Shown piece after piece: positions 16,478 through 23,632 of a DNA stretch of 53,226 nt; within the stretch, counting starts at the first letter, position 1; the number at the start of each line of letters is the position of its first letter. Under the pieces are notes generated by a model. The model was not told where the DNA came from and made no database searches. It saw only the letters and a program-made list of their open reading frames with translations. Position numbers and translations under genes: made by a program. This DNA comes from an uncultured Ruminococcus sp. (GTDB lineage Bacteria; Bacillota; Clostridia; Oscillospirales; Ruminococcaceae). The DNA lies in the NCBI RefSeq assembly GCF_947301925.1, contig NZ_CAMYUE010000016.1, positions 1 through 53,226 of the forward strand, written 5' to 3'.

Positions 16478-16879
16478 ATGGCAGACAACTATAACGATAT
16501 AATAAATATGCCCCACCATGTATCGAGGACGCGGGCGCAGATGCCGCGGCGCAGCCGTGCCGCCCAGTTCGCCCCCTTTGCGGCGCTTACGGGCTATGAG
16601 GACGCTGTTGACGAGTCCGCACGCCGTACCGACACCAGGGCGGAGCTCTGCGAGGACGATGTGGCGGAGCTGAACAAAAAAATACAGCTCATAGGGGCGC
16701 GTATCGCCTCTGAGCCGTACTGCGAGGTCACATATTTCGTCCCCGACAGGCATAAGGCCGGAGGAGCATATATCACTGTATCGGGGAATGTCCGATTTAT
16801 AGAGGAGGCCTCGCGGCAGCTGGTGTTCTGCGGCGGCAGGCGCATACCCCTTGACGATATAGTGAAGATATCCCTGTAA
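16478..16879 (+). CDS. YolD-like protein, partner of the Y-family polymerase
   Basis: A 133-residue protein of the YolD kind, which accompanies UvrX/UmuC-like polymerases in many Firmicutes. Typical features are the early SRTRAQMPRRSRAAQFAPFAALTGYEDA segment around residues 16-45 and an Asp/Glu-rich helical middle. The C-terminal half is beta-rich (VTYFVPDRHKAGGAYITVSG and RRIPLDDIVKISL). It begins 18 bases after the polymerase stop with GGAGG as ribosome site, so it shares the LexA-controlled transcript. YolD is thought to act with the polymerase; its biochemical function is not settled. Confidence 0.8.
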   Translation: MADNYNDIINMPHHVSRTRAQMPRRSRAAQFAPFAALTGYEDAVDESARRTDTRAELCEDDVAELNKKIQLIGARIASEPYCEVTYFVPDRHKAGGAYITVSGNVRFIEEASRQLVFCGGRRIPLDDIVKISL

Positions 16880-16981
16880 AGAGCAACAGCCCTACCCCCG
16901 CACATTCGGAGATAAGACTGTTCTGATCTGCCCTCTTACAAAAGGATGGATAGCCAAAAGGAATTATTTACAATATATCAC

Positions 16982-17500
16982 AAAGACCGCCTATAGTCTT
17001 TGAGAGTGTTGCAGGAACGATCTCTGCGTGATACTGTAACAGTCCGGGCTGCCTGAGCTATCCTGTCGGGACCCGGGACTACAGCAAACCCGAAAGCAGG
17101 TGGGGGAGTATAGTGCAGAGTCTCCCCGCCTGCGGGTCTGTTGACATGAGAGGAGCACCGATCCGCTTCGGTGCGTGTGCGGAATGCCTCCGCGAAGGCC
17201 GTATCTGCGGCCGTATATATTTTACGTGTTCTGTAACATTTACATAGAGCGGGACCAAAGGCGGACGGGAGAGGGTCCGTCCGTATGCCTTTGTCTCGTC
17301 ATGAAAAAGCTTCCGTTATCCCGTTTCGGGAGTTATCGGTTAAAGCCTTGCAGGGTAAGCGTTTTTTCTCTTAGGAGCTGTGGAAATACTTTCAGGGAAC
17401 TATAAAATGGGAGGGGTAACAGGTCCATTTTTTCAGTATTTCCACTTTAGTCCTGAGAGCTGATATACTATCGGCAGGCTTATACACTGCTCCTGCCGTA
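16982..17500 (+). ncRNA. Candidate large structured RNA (ten or more helices)
   Basis: This 520-base stretch without a credible gene has consecutive strong hairpins: 16982-17001; 17041-17048 with 17072-17080; ACCCG/CGGGT around GCAGG-GGGGGA/TCCCC-CCTGC (17088-17137); GCACCG/CGGTGC (17155-17174); GCGGA/TCCGC (17179-17193); GGCCG/CGGCC (17197-17212); AAAGGCGGACGG with CCGTCC and GCCTTT (17257-17292); CCCG/CGGG (17320-17330); an 11-bp perfect GTGGAAATACT/AGTATTTCCAC (17380-17445) with an inner AAATGG/CCATTT; CGGCAGG/CCTGCCG (17472-17498). AACAG (17038) and CTGTT (17138) could close a multi-branch. A C(TTCG)G loop favours the plus strand. Boundaries and family are unknown. Confidence 0.5.
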
Positions 17501-17645
17501 TCTGACGTGTCGTACATACCACCTCAGATCAGATATCTCTTATAGCTGTCTCTTATTGCTATATTTTTATTATAAATAAAATATGAATTGATAACAACCG
17601 ATAAAACAAATATTAGGTGGAAAAAATGAAGAACTTGCAAAAATT

Positions 17646-17690
17646 GCCCGCGCTGACCGTTTATTGCGGTAAGCACGGGCTGTTATCATT
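17646..17690. terminator. Bidirectional terminator
   Basis: GCCCGCGCTGACCG (17646-17659) pairs with CGGTAAGCACGGGC (17667-17680) through a seven-base loop, with A/T-rich flanks on both sides. It lies just after the stop of the minus-strand anti-sigma gene and also ends anything transcribed from the left. Confidence 0.85.
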
Positions 17691-19158
17691 TTTTGAGTCG
17701 GTTGTAGATACTCTTTGCTCCGTCGGGACTGACGTCGAAATAAATATGTTCTCCGTCAATATAGAAGTGTATCAGGCCGTTCTTATATATATCCACATAT
17801 CCGTCGGCACGCTCAAAATTAATTTTAGGTATGTCGTCCAGCTTCAGCATGAAGGTCATCAACTGGGTATCACCTTTGGCCGTCTCCTCGGGTTTAGCGC
17901 TTCCCTGGGACATAAGGGCGTCTGCCAGCAGTGAAGGACTGACGTCGTCAAGCATTTCATCTGTGGAAAGATCCTTTGCATACGTTATTTCAGTTCTGCT
18001 GCCGAGCTTCATGACAGTTACCAGATCAGCGAGATCGTTCGGGACGAAATCGCGGTTTATAGCCACATAGGCTTCATCGGCAAGGTCGGCCTTTGCGGCG
18101 CACAGGAAGCGCGGATCGTAGTCCTTGTACCTGTAGACCGTATATGCCACCGTGCCCGACTCGTTCAGACCTTTGGTGACTCCTCTGGCCAGCTCGCTGC
18201 CTGTATAGCCTGTTGCCGTATATTTGACGCTTGCAAGTGTGTATAAGGTATCGTTGTAGTAGAAGGTCTTGAAGTCAGAGCCCTGATAGGTGGAAGAAGT
18301 GTAGACAACAGAAGTCATGGTAGCTGTGATCGTGGTATACCATGTATGCGAAGCCGATGTGGAGGTATGCCATGTGGTAACCACAGGCAGATAGGTATTG
18401 CTGGCTGTAGTAACTACCGGCGATCCTGTACTTGTGACAGGCGGTGAAGTAGTCTCAGGGCCAACGTGTTTTGTGGTCGTTATAGGCCTTGTCACTGTGG
18501 TGTATATCCTTGTGGTGGTGGTGAGTATAGATGTTATTATGTGCGGTCTTGTGGTGGTACGGGTGGTGGTGGCACGGGTGGTGGTGGCACGGGCAGATGT
18601 GGTAGTACGCGGTGAATTCGATGTTCCGCCCTTTGTGGTGGTAGTGGTGCGCGGTATGCGGGATGTGGTGCGCGGTGTGTGGGATGTGGTGCGCGAAGGC
18701 GCTGTGACCTCCGTACCCGAAGCCGTTGTGCGCACTGCGGTCACAGTGGGAACGTGAGATCTTGTGGTCTGGCGGGAGCCTCCCGTTGAGGAAGCCGTGG
18801 TTTCTGAAGCGGACAGGCGTGTTGTGGATATATCATCGGCAGAGGTGACAGCAGAGGTCGCCGTGGTATCAGCAGATGTGGTGATACGGACGGTGGTTCC
18901 TGTGGCCGGTTCCGAGGTAGTGGCGGTGATAGTCGTGGTTATTGCCGCGGTGGTGGTCTCGATGAAGTCGTCGTCGCCGGGAGTGATCTTCTTCAGAAGA
19001 TCCATCTTCCATATGCCGAAGCCTACGAGAAGCATCACACAGCAGCTGAGGGCAAGTGAAGCACGCTTTATGTAGATCGCTCTTTTTCTTTTCTTTTCTG
19101 CTAAGTATTCATCTCTGCGCTGAAAAACACGATCCGCTATACGATTATAGTCTCTCAT
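17686..19158 (-). CDS. Membrane anti-sigma-like protein with Thr-rich stalk
   Basis: A 490-residue bitopic protein. Residues 1-35 are a basic, helical cytoplasmic segment (MRDYNRIADRVFQRRDEYLA). A single membrane helix follows (ASLALSCCVMLLVGFGIW). Next come about 270 residues of Thr/Ser/Pro-rich stalk with RTT and TTT runs, then a folded outer domain of about 180 residues from FKTFYYNDTLYTLASVKY to the end. ATG at 19158 is chosen because AAGGAGGG lies eight bases upstream; the earlier TTG would put that site inside the gene. The gene overlaps the sigma-factor gene by 14 bases, the classic layout of an ECF sigma with its membrane anti-sigma. The outer domain is not recognised, so the signal is unknown. 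Confidence 0.7.
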   Translation of the reverse strand: MRDYNRIADRVFQRRDEYLAEKKRKRAIYIKRASLALSCCVMLLVGFGIWKMDLLKKITPGDDDFIETTTAAITTTITATTSEPATGTTVRITTSADTTATSAVTSADDISTTRLSASETTASSTGGSRQTTRSHVPTVTAVRTTASGTEVTAPSRTTSHTPRTTSRIPRTTTTTKGGTSNSPRTTTSARATTTRATTTRTTTRPHIITSILTTTTRIYTTVTRPITTTKHVGPETTSPPVTSTGSPVVTTASNTYLPVVTTWHTSTSASHTWYTTITATMTSVVYTSSTYQGSDFKTFYYNDTLYTLASVKYTATGYTGSELARGVTKGLNESGTVAYTVYRYKDYDPRFLCAAKADLADEAYVAINRDFVPNDLADLVTVMKLGSRTEITYAKDLSTDEMLDDVSPSLLADALMSQGSAKPEETAKGDTQLMTFMLKLDDIPKINFERADGYVDIYKNGLIHFYIDGEHIYFDVSPDGAKSIYNRLKK

Positions 19159-19699
19159 ACTCAAAGCCCTCCTTTTCAAGCTTTGATCTCAGCGCGAGCT
19201 TTGCTCTGTACAGGAGATTCTCTATCTGACGGCTGCTTTTCCGCATAATGGAAGCGGCCTCAGCGTTGCTCATACCCTCGAAGAAGGTGAGGTAAAGCAC
19301 CTGTCTGTAGTCGGAGTTGAGAGTCTCCATAGCTCTGTGGAGCGAGATCTTTTGTTCCTCACGCAGGTAATCCTGCTCGATATTGCGCTCATCAGAAAGG
19401 TCGTAGAAATCATCGACGGGCTTGTCGGAGATACGTTTTCTCTTGCGCATACCGTCGATGGCGGCATTACGGGCTATTGAATAGAGCCATGTCTTGAATG
19501 AGCTTTTTCCCGAGAATCTCGGCTTTTTTACAGCCAGCTTGAAGAAGGTATCTTCCGCAAGCTCCTCGGCAAGACAGAAATTGCCTGTTATACCGTTGAG
19601 ATAAAGGGTGAGGCCGTCGCCGTAGTCGCGTATGACTTCCGTCAGCCCGTTATCGTCACCGTTAAGGTAACGGATGTAACTGACTGCACCGTTATCCAT
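19145..19699 (-). CDS. ECF-type RNA polymerase sigma factor
   Basis: A 184-residue extracytoplasmic-function sigma factor. Region 2 is seen at about residues 20-90: AEELAEDTFFKLAVKKPRF and FKTWLYSIARNAAIDGMRKRKR, which bind core polymerase and the -10. Region 4 is at ~125-178 with a helix-turn-helix LTFFEGMSNAEAASIMRKSS and RQIENLLYRAKLALR. AAAGGAGA precedes the ATG. It is co-transcribed and overlapped with the Thr-rich membrane protein that probably holds it inactive. It lies 65 bases after the sortase gene on the same strand, so the surface locus upstream may be part of its regulon or its transcript. Confidence 0.9.
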   Translation of the reverse strand: MDNGAVSYIRYLNGDDNGLTEVIRDYGDGLTLYLNGITGNFCLAEELAEDTFFKLAVKKPRFSGKSSFKTWLYSIARNAAIDGMRKRKRISDKPVDDFYDLSDERNIEQDYLREEQKISLHRAMETLNSDYRQVLYLTFFEGMSNAEAASIMRKSSRQIENLLYRAKLALRSKLEKEGFEYERL

Positions 19700-19764
19700 G
19701 AGCGTCTCCTTTCCAGAGGAGCATCCTTTCTCATAACATTAGACGTATGAGGAAGTGATTTCTC

Positions 19765-20541
19765 TCAGTTATTTTTGAAAAAACCTGCAAGGACGCCTCG
19801 TGCGCCGTCGTATTCAAAGGTGCAGGTAGAGAGCAGTATCAGCCGCTTTTCGGACAGCTCCTCCGGGGAGATATCGCTGTGATAGGCGGCGGTATGCAGC
19901 AGAAGCTCCGCATATTCTCTGCGCTCCTTGTCCGTGATGAATACCGTATCATATACAGGCGAGTCCGCAGGCACCGTAAGATAAGCGAAGAACTCTATCT
20001 CCTCGCTGCCTCTGTCGGTAATGACGAAGCCCTGCCGGTGACTGTCCATATAGGAGCTGTCGCTGTAAAGTCCCACAGGGGCGAACATAGCCATATTCTC
20101 GTAATTATGGGCGTATATGACAGAATTGAACCCCGAGAGATCGCCTGCGCAGCGGCAGTCGAGGAAGGGGAGGCCGAAAGGGCTCCACTCTCTGTCGAGA
20201 CCGTGATCCAGATAGAAGCTGTTGTCGCTGCCCTGTACTATGGGGTGATCCAGACCCGTATCGGGGATATACAGCCAGCCCACGCTGTCGGAGCAGACCT
20301 CCTTCACAGCTGCTATGGGGGATATATCGGGAGTGGGCACAGCCTCCTGCCCCTCCTGCGGAGCAGCTTCGGGAACGGCACCTATATCAGGGCGCACACG
20401 GTCAAAAAGTTTCTCCTGCTTGTCAAGAGCCTCGGCGACGCGTTTTTCGGGAAGGTAAACGTCCTTCCTGTAGCGGTAGCCTGCGTAAGCTCCTGCGCAC
20501 AGGAGAAGCAGAAGTATCGTTATAAAGATCTTTTTTTTCAT
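19765..20541 (-). CDS. srtB: Class B sortase
   Basis: A 258-residue membrane-anchored transpeptidase that cleaves a sorting motif between Thr and Gly. An N-terminal membrane helix spans residues 4-22. The class B layout is clear: YIPDTGLDHPIVQGSDNSFYL, then IYAHNYENMAMFAPVGLY with catalytic His145, LLSTCTFEY with nucleophile Cys240, and GARGVL with Arg249. The usual YGHN reads YAHN. The gene starts in a four-base ATGA overlap with the stop of the PPDTG-bearing protein, which strongly suggests a dedicated enzyme-substrate pair. C. difficile SrtB accepts (S/P)PxTG motifs, consistent with this pairing. Confidence 0.92.
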   Translation of the reverse strand: MKKKIFITILLLLLCAGAYAGYRYRKDVYLPEKRVAEALDKQEKLFDRVRPDIGAVPEAAPQEGQEAVPTPDISPIAAVKEVCSDSVGWLYIPDTGLDHPIVQGSDNSFYLDHGLDREWSPFGLPFLDCRCAGDLSGFNSVIYAHNYENMAMFAPVGLYSDSSYMDSHRQGFVITDRGSEEIEFFAYLTVPADSPVYDTVFITDKERREYAELLLHTAAYHSDISPEELSEKRLILLSTCTFEYDGARGVLAGFFKNN

Positions 20542-21296
20542 GCTTGTTCATCAGAGCGCTTTCTGCGCTTTATCAGCAGGAGCAGAGCCATTGCGGCCAC
20601 AAGTCCTCCCGCGCCTGCGATGCTTATGATCCAGAAATTGTTCTCTGAGGACAGGAAGCCCGTATCGGGAGGTGTGAAGTCCTCGTCCACGGCGGCGTAA
20701 AATATCCATTTGAAGATTATCTCGCCTTCAACATGGCGGTCGCCGTTCTTGTCGCGGACTATGGTGATGCCCTTGTCCGTCACAAGGCGCTGACCCTCGT
20801 CGATATGCTGCATATCCTCGTCAAGTCCCGACCATACCACACTGCATGAGAGGATATGGCTGTCCCCGGGCTTATAATAGCCCAGATCCTGTATCTCCTG
20901 AGTGAGGTCGATATTGCCCTTGCCGTTGACGTTTCCCGTAAAGAACTGCGTTCCGTCAAGGCTCATGGTGCAGTCCACTTCCTCCTCCAGGTCGATCTCG
21001 CCGTTTTTGGAGACAGGCTCCACATAGAAGTAGATATGATAGGCCTTGTCCTCGCGGAGGTTCATTATCTGGACGTCCTTGGTGTAGGTCTCTCCGTAGG
21101 TCATATTCTCGACGTGGAAGAAGTATTCTCCCGTACTGCTGCTGACCACATTTCCCTCTGAGTCCATGGCGGTCAGATCCGACGGAAGGCCCTTTACGGC
21201 GCCGTCGGGGAGCTGTACGGCTGCGGAGGCCTGGACAGAGGACGCAAAAAGGAGGAAAGAACTGCACAGAGCAGCAACGATTGCTTTAACTCTCAT
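20538..21296 (-). CDS. Sortase-anchored surface protein with PPDTG signal
   Basis: A 252-residue exported protein. Signal peptide at residues 1-26 (..SSVQASAA). A beta-rich ectodomain follows, with phrases such as GETYTKDVQIMNLREDKAYHIYFYVEP that resemble exported proteins carrying TasA-like or prealbumin-like folds. The C-terminus is a full sorting signal: PPDTG at 209-213, a hydrophobic helix (IISIAGAGGLVAAMALLLLI) and KRRKR. ATG at 21296 is preferred to the ATG at 21317 because GGGGGAAAGG lies directly upstream of it. It stands between the TasA-like subunit and sortase genes and may be the cell-wall base or a linker for the fibre. Confidence 0.85.
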   Translation of the reverse strand: MRVKAIVAALCSSFLLFASSVQASAAVQLPDGAVKGLPSDLTAMDSEGNVVSSSTGEYFFHVENMTYGETYTKDVQIMNLREDKAYHIYFYVEPVSKNGEIDLEEEVDCTMSLDGTQFFTGNVNGKGNIDLTQEIQDLGYYKPGDSHILSCSVVWSGLDEDMQHIDEGQRLVTDKGITIVRDKNGDRHVEGEIIFKWIFYAAVDEDFTPPDTGFLSSENNFWIISIAGAGGLVAAMALLLLIKRRKRSDEQA

Positions 21297-21342
21297 GCCC
21301 TTTCCCCCTTTATTCATGTCTTATGCTGTTATAATAGCTTTA

Positions 21343-22476
21343 TTATGACCACTTTATTGAAGATATTTCCTTGCCTGTATTTGTTGCGGCAGCAGAAGCT
21401 CCCAGTGAAGATGCGGAATCAACACCCTCAGTCTGTGAATCATCAGCGTAGGTTACCTGAACGCTGTTGAGTTTAACTGTCAGGTCAAAGTCCATATTGG
21501 TATAAGCGCCTGCCTGAACGGACTCGTCCAGAGAAACGCTGTCGATAAGCTTATTTGTAGCCTCACCGGGCTCAACATCGTTGGTATAATAGAAGCCCTT
21601 TTCGTTCAGATACTGCCACTCGTTAGCGGTGTTACCGTTACCGAGATTTGTGAGGTTTACATTGATTACGATATCCTTAGCCGTATTTGTCGCACCAGTG
21701 GGGTGGTATGTAAGAATGGCAACGTTATCGGTGTACACCTTGTCGTAATTCCATGAAATCTGGCTGTCGTCAGCAGGTATCACCTTCTCCTCGAAGTTCT
21801 TGAGCTTGATGCCTGTGATATCTGCTTCTGTCAGCGTATCGCCCTTATCACGGAGAACGTCAACGGTTCTTACAGCATTGCCGTCGGAGTCAACGTCGTC
21901 GATGGTCTGTAATCCGTAATAATCGTCTCCATCATAGTAATAGCCTGAATAATCGTAAGTAGTAGTTTCGTCATCTACCTTGATCTCGCGTCTGAACAGA
22001 TAAAGACCAGGAACATCATCGTCTGTTGCGTCGAAGTCTGTACCTACAATACCTGTAGTAACTCCTTCGGGAGCAACTGCAAGGTAGCCGCCTGCCTGCA
22101 ATGAAGCAACGTCGGCAGCAGTAAGCTTGTCCAGAGTGTCCTTATCGGCTGAAGCAAAGCCTGAAACCGCAACTCCGTCACCCTCTGCCTTCAGAGTGAG
22201 AGCGCCCTCGAACTCCAGCTTTACCAGAGCGGAAAGGTTTCCTGTGTTGACAGCAGCAACATCCTTGTTGATCTCCTGACCGGGGAGCCATTCCTCGGGA
22301 GGAGTAAATGTTTCGGTTATGGATACGCCGTAGTCGGCAGAAGCCGTCAGGCGGTTAGTTACCTCATCACTTGAAGTGAACCATGCAAAGGTGCTTCCTG
22401 CTGCGATAACAGCAGCTATCCCCAGCGCGCCTATCAGGACTTTTTTATCCTTCTTGTCATTCTTTGTGTTTTTCAT
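21343..22476 (-). CDS. TasA/BsaA-like fibre protein (locus 2)
   Basis: A 377-residue exported protein. The leader has a Lys/Asp-rich start (MKNTKNDKKDKKVLIGALG), a hydrophobic stretch and STFAWFTSSDEVTNRLTASADYGV, the hallmark FAWFTS site of SipW substrates. It continues with ITETFTPPEEWLPGQEINKDVAAVNTGN, the pattern of the alternate-signal exported family. The mature part is acidic and beta-rich, with a Tyr/Asp-rich loop around residues 170-195. ATG at 22476 is preferred to the GTG at 22485, which overlaps the AGAGGTG ribosome site. It lies directly downstream of its presumed peptidase and is the likely main fibre subunit of locus 2. Confidence 0.85.
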   Translation of the reverse strand: MKNTKNDKKDKKVLIGALGIAAVIAAGSTFAWFTSSDEVTNRLTASADYGVSITETFTPPEEWLPGQEINKDVAAVNTGNLSALVKLEFEGALTLKAEGDGVAVSGFASADKDTLDKLTAADVASLQAGGYLAVAPEGVTTGIVGTDFDATDDDVPGLYLFRREIKVDDETTTYDYSGYYYDGDDYYGLQTIDDVDSDGNAVRTVDVLRDKGDTLTEADITGIKLKNFEEKVIPADDSQISWNYDKVYTDNVAILTYHPTGATNTAKDIVINVNLTNLGNGNTANEWQYLNEKGFYYTNDVEPGEATNKLIDSVSLDESVQAGAYTNMDFDLTVKLNSVQVTYADDSQTEGVDSASSLGASAAATNTGKEISSIKWS

Positions 22477-22509
22477 AATATGCACCTCTTTTTATATAAT
22501 TTGGTTTGT

Positions 22510-23124
22510 TCACTCCGTTTTGTCCGTAGGTGAAAGAGCTGCCTGAGCGCCCCCCTTATCTTCACCTTTCGGAGCGAGATATTTATTCAACAGTGTGAAG
22601 AATATCCACAGCAGCACTATCAACGCTACCACGAAATACCATCTCAGCTGTATGAAACGAACTATATATCCCAGCTTCGGGATACTGAACTTAACACTGC
22701 CTATCACTCTTTCCTGGTCTATGAGCATGGCGTCCTCGGTATCGTTGGCGTCGCCCTTGGTTCTGAAGCAGGTAACGCCCGTACCCTCATAGTCCTCCAG
22801 CTTCTGTGTGACGCGGTGGGTAAGGTATGCGTCGGAGCTGCTTGACGGATTGAAGGTGATAACGTCGCCTACCTTTATATCAGAGGCGTTCTGAAGTTTT
22901 ACGAATACCATGTCGCCTGTCTTATAGGTAGGACTCATTGAAGGAGTCAGTACGGTGTAATACCTGTAGCCGAAGAAGGATTTCTGCGGGCTGTGGTTCG
23001 TTGCGAACATTATCGCAGCGCAGATGATACCGATAGCAAACAGATATATAAACAGCCTGCGGATCAGGCTGAACACCCTGTAACCCGTACTTTTGACGGG
23101 TACATTATTTGCATTGTCGCTCAT
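22510..23124 (-). CDS. sipW: SipW-type signal peptidase I (locus 2)
   Basis: A 204-residue membrane peptidase of the SipW subtype. First membrane helix at residues 22-41 and second at ~165-185. The nucleophile is Ser62 in LTPSMSPTYKTGD. His103 in YLTHRV replaces the general-base Lys, as in ER-type enzymes. KGDANDTEDAMLI is box E. It is the first gene of a minus-strand series that continues with the TasA-like protein, the PPDTG protein and the sortase. GGAAGGAGAG precedes the ATG, and a TTGACT-N17-TATCAT promoter lies at 23194-23222. It differs clearly from the SipW of locus 1, so the two are not a recent duplication. Confidence 0.9.
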   Translation of the reverse strand: MSDNANNVPVKSTGYRVFSLIRRLFIYLFAIGIICAAIMFATNHSPQKSFFGYRYYTVLTPSMSPTYKTGDMVFVKLQNASDIKVGDVITFNPSSSSDAYLTHRVTQKLEDYEGTGVTCFRTKGDANDTEDAMLIDQERVIGSVKFSIPKLGYIVRFIQLRWYFVVALIVLLWIFFTLLNKYLAPKGEDKGGAQAALSPTDKTE

Positions 23125-23193
23125 AGCACTCTCCTTCCGAGAATGATATACTGTGATTCTTATTGAGAAAAATATTATCTTTAGTGTAATAAT

Positions 23194-23222
23194 ATGATAC
23201 CATATAATCCTTATATAGTCAA
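23194..23222 (-). promoter_or_regulatory. Promoter of surface locus 2
   Basis: On the minus strand TTGACT (23217-23222) and TATCAT (23194-23199) are separated by 17 bases, about 70 bases upstream of the sipW start. Confidence 0.7.
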
Positions 23223-23274
23223 GAGATTTGAATAAATTTCAACGGGTTGTACAGTATAGAAAAAAAAGCCCTGT

Positions 23275-23292
23275 TTTTGTAGAAAAACAACA
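23275..23292 (+). repeat. 18-nt intergenic repeat (copy 1)
   Basis: TTTTGTAGAAAAACAACA here is identical to 42254-42271, upstream of the 13-gene operon. Both regions also carry TTTGTGGAACAA. Identity over 18 bases between two unrelated intergenic regions is unlikely by chance, even in A/T-rich DNA. Confidence 0.6.
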
Positions 23293-23340
23293 ATTGAGGG
23301 CGATACGGAACGCCGTGAAGACATTGATTTCCAGGATTGT

Positions 23341-23352
23341 TTGTGGAACAAA
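23341..23352 (+). repeat. Intergenic motif TTTGTGGAACAA (copy 2)
   Basis: An exact match to 42121-42132 and to the minus-strand copy at 2059-2070. It lies between the divergent sipW and CotH promoters. A near copy, TTTGTGGAA, occupies the spacer of the CotH promoter at 23434-23442. Confidence 0.45.
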
Positions 23353-23424
23353 TAATGCTTTTGCCGACTTTGGGTGCCATTTTTTGCTATGTTTTGATAT
23401 TTTGTTCAGTTTTTGCTCTTTTCG

Positions 23425-23453
23425 TTGACAGGGTTTGTGGAAAATGATATACT
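23425..23453 (+). promoter_or_regulatory. Consensus-like promoter of the CotH gene
   Basis: TTGACA (23425-23430) and TATACT (23448-23453) are 17 bases apart. The leader to the start codon would be ~170 bases and includes the TTTAAG repeats. Confidence 0.75.
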
Positions 23454-23512
23454 TAAATTACGGAATATCTGCAAAAAGAACATTTTCAGCATATATGTGA
23501 TACGGGTTTTGG

Positions 23513-23556
23513 TTTAAGTTTACTTTAAGATTATTTTAAGAATGAAAAACTATCAT
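23513..23556 (+). promoter_or_regulatory. Three TTTAAG repeats at 11-nt period plus a -10 box
   Basis: TTTAAG occurs at 23513, 23524 and 23535, exactly 11 bases apart (one helical turn), and TATCAT follows ten bases after the last repeat (23551-23556). This is the geometry of PhoB/PhoP-type response-regulator boxes. It suggests a second, activator-dependent promoter for the CotH gene, perhaps phosphate-responsive. Confidence 0.5.
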
Positions 23557-23632
23557 AAAAGCACAATATGAACGGCATTAAACACAAAACGCCACAAAAA
23601 AATATGAAAGATCACATATGGAGGGATATGTA

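Noticed and set aside
17041..17100. Resemblance to RNase P RNA (CCGGGCT and ACAGCAAACC-like pieces) or tmRNA
   Set aside because: The GAGGAAAGTCC core and the paired P4 strand of RNase P are absent, and there is no tRNA-like 3' end with CCA as in tmRNA.
17175..17405. A 76-codon open frame in the hairpin-rich region
   Set aside because: It has no ribosome site, crosses five hairpins and shows no protein-like composition.
23228..23428. A 66-codon open frame between sipW and the CotH gene
   Set aside because: It has no ribosome site and overlaps the shared intergenic motifs.
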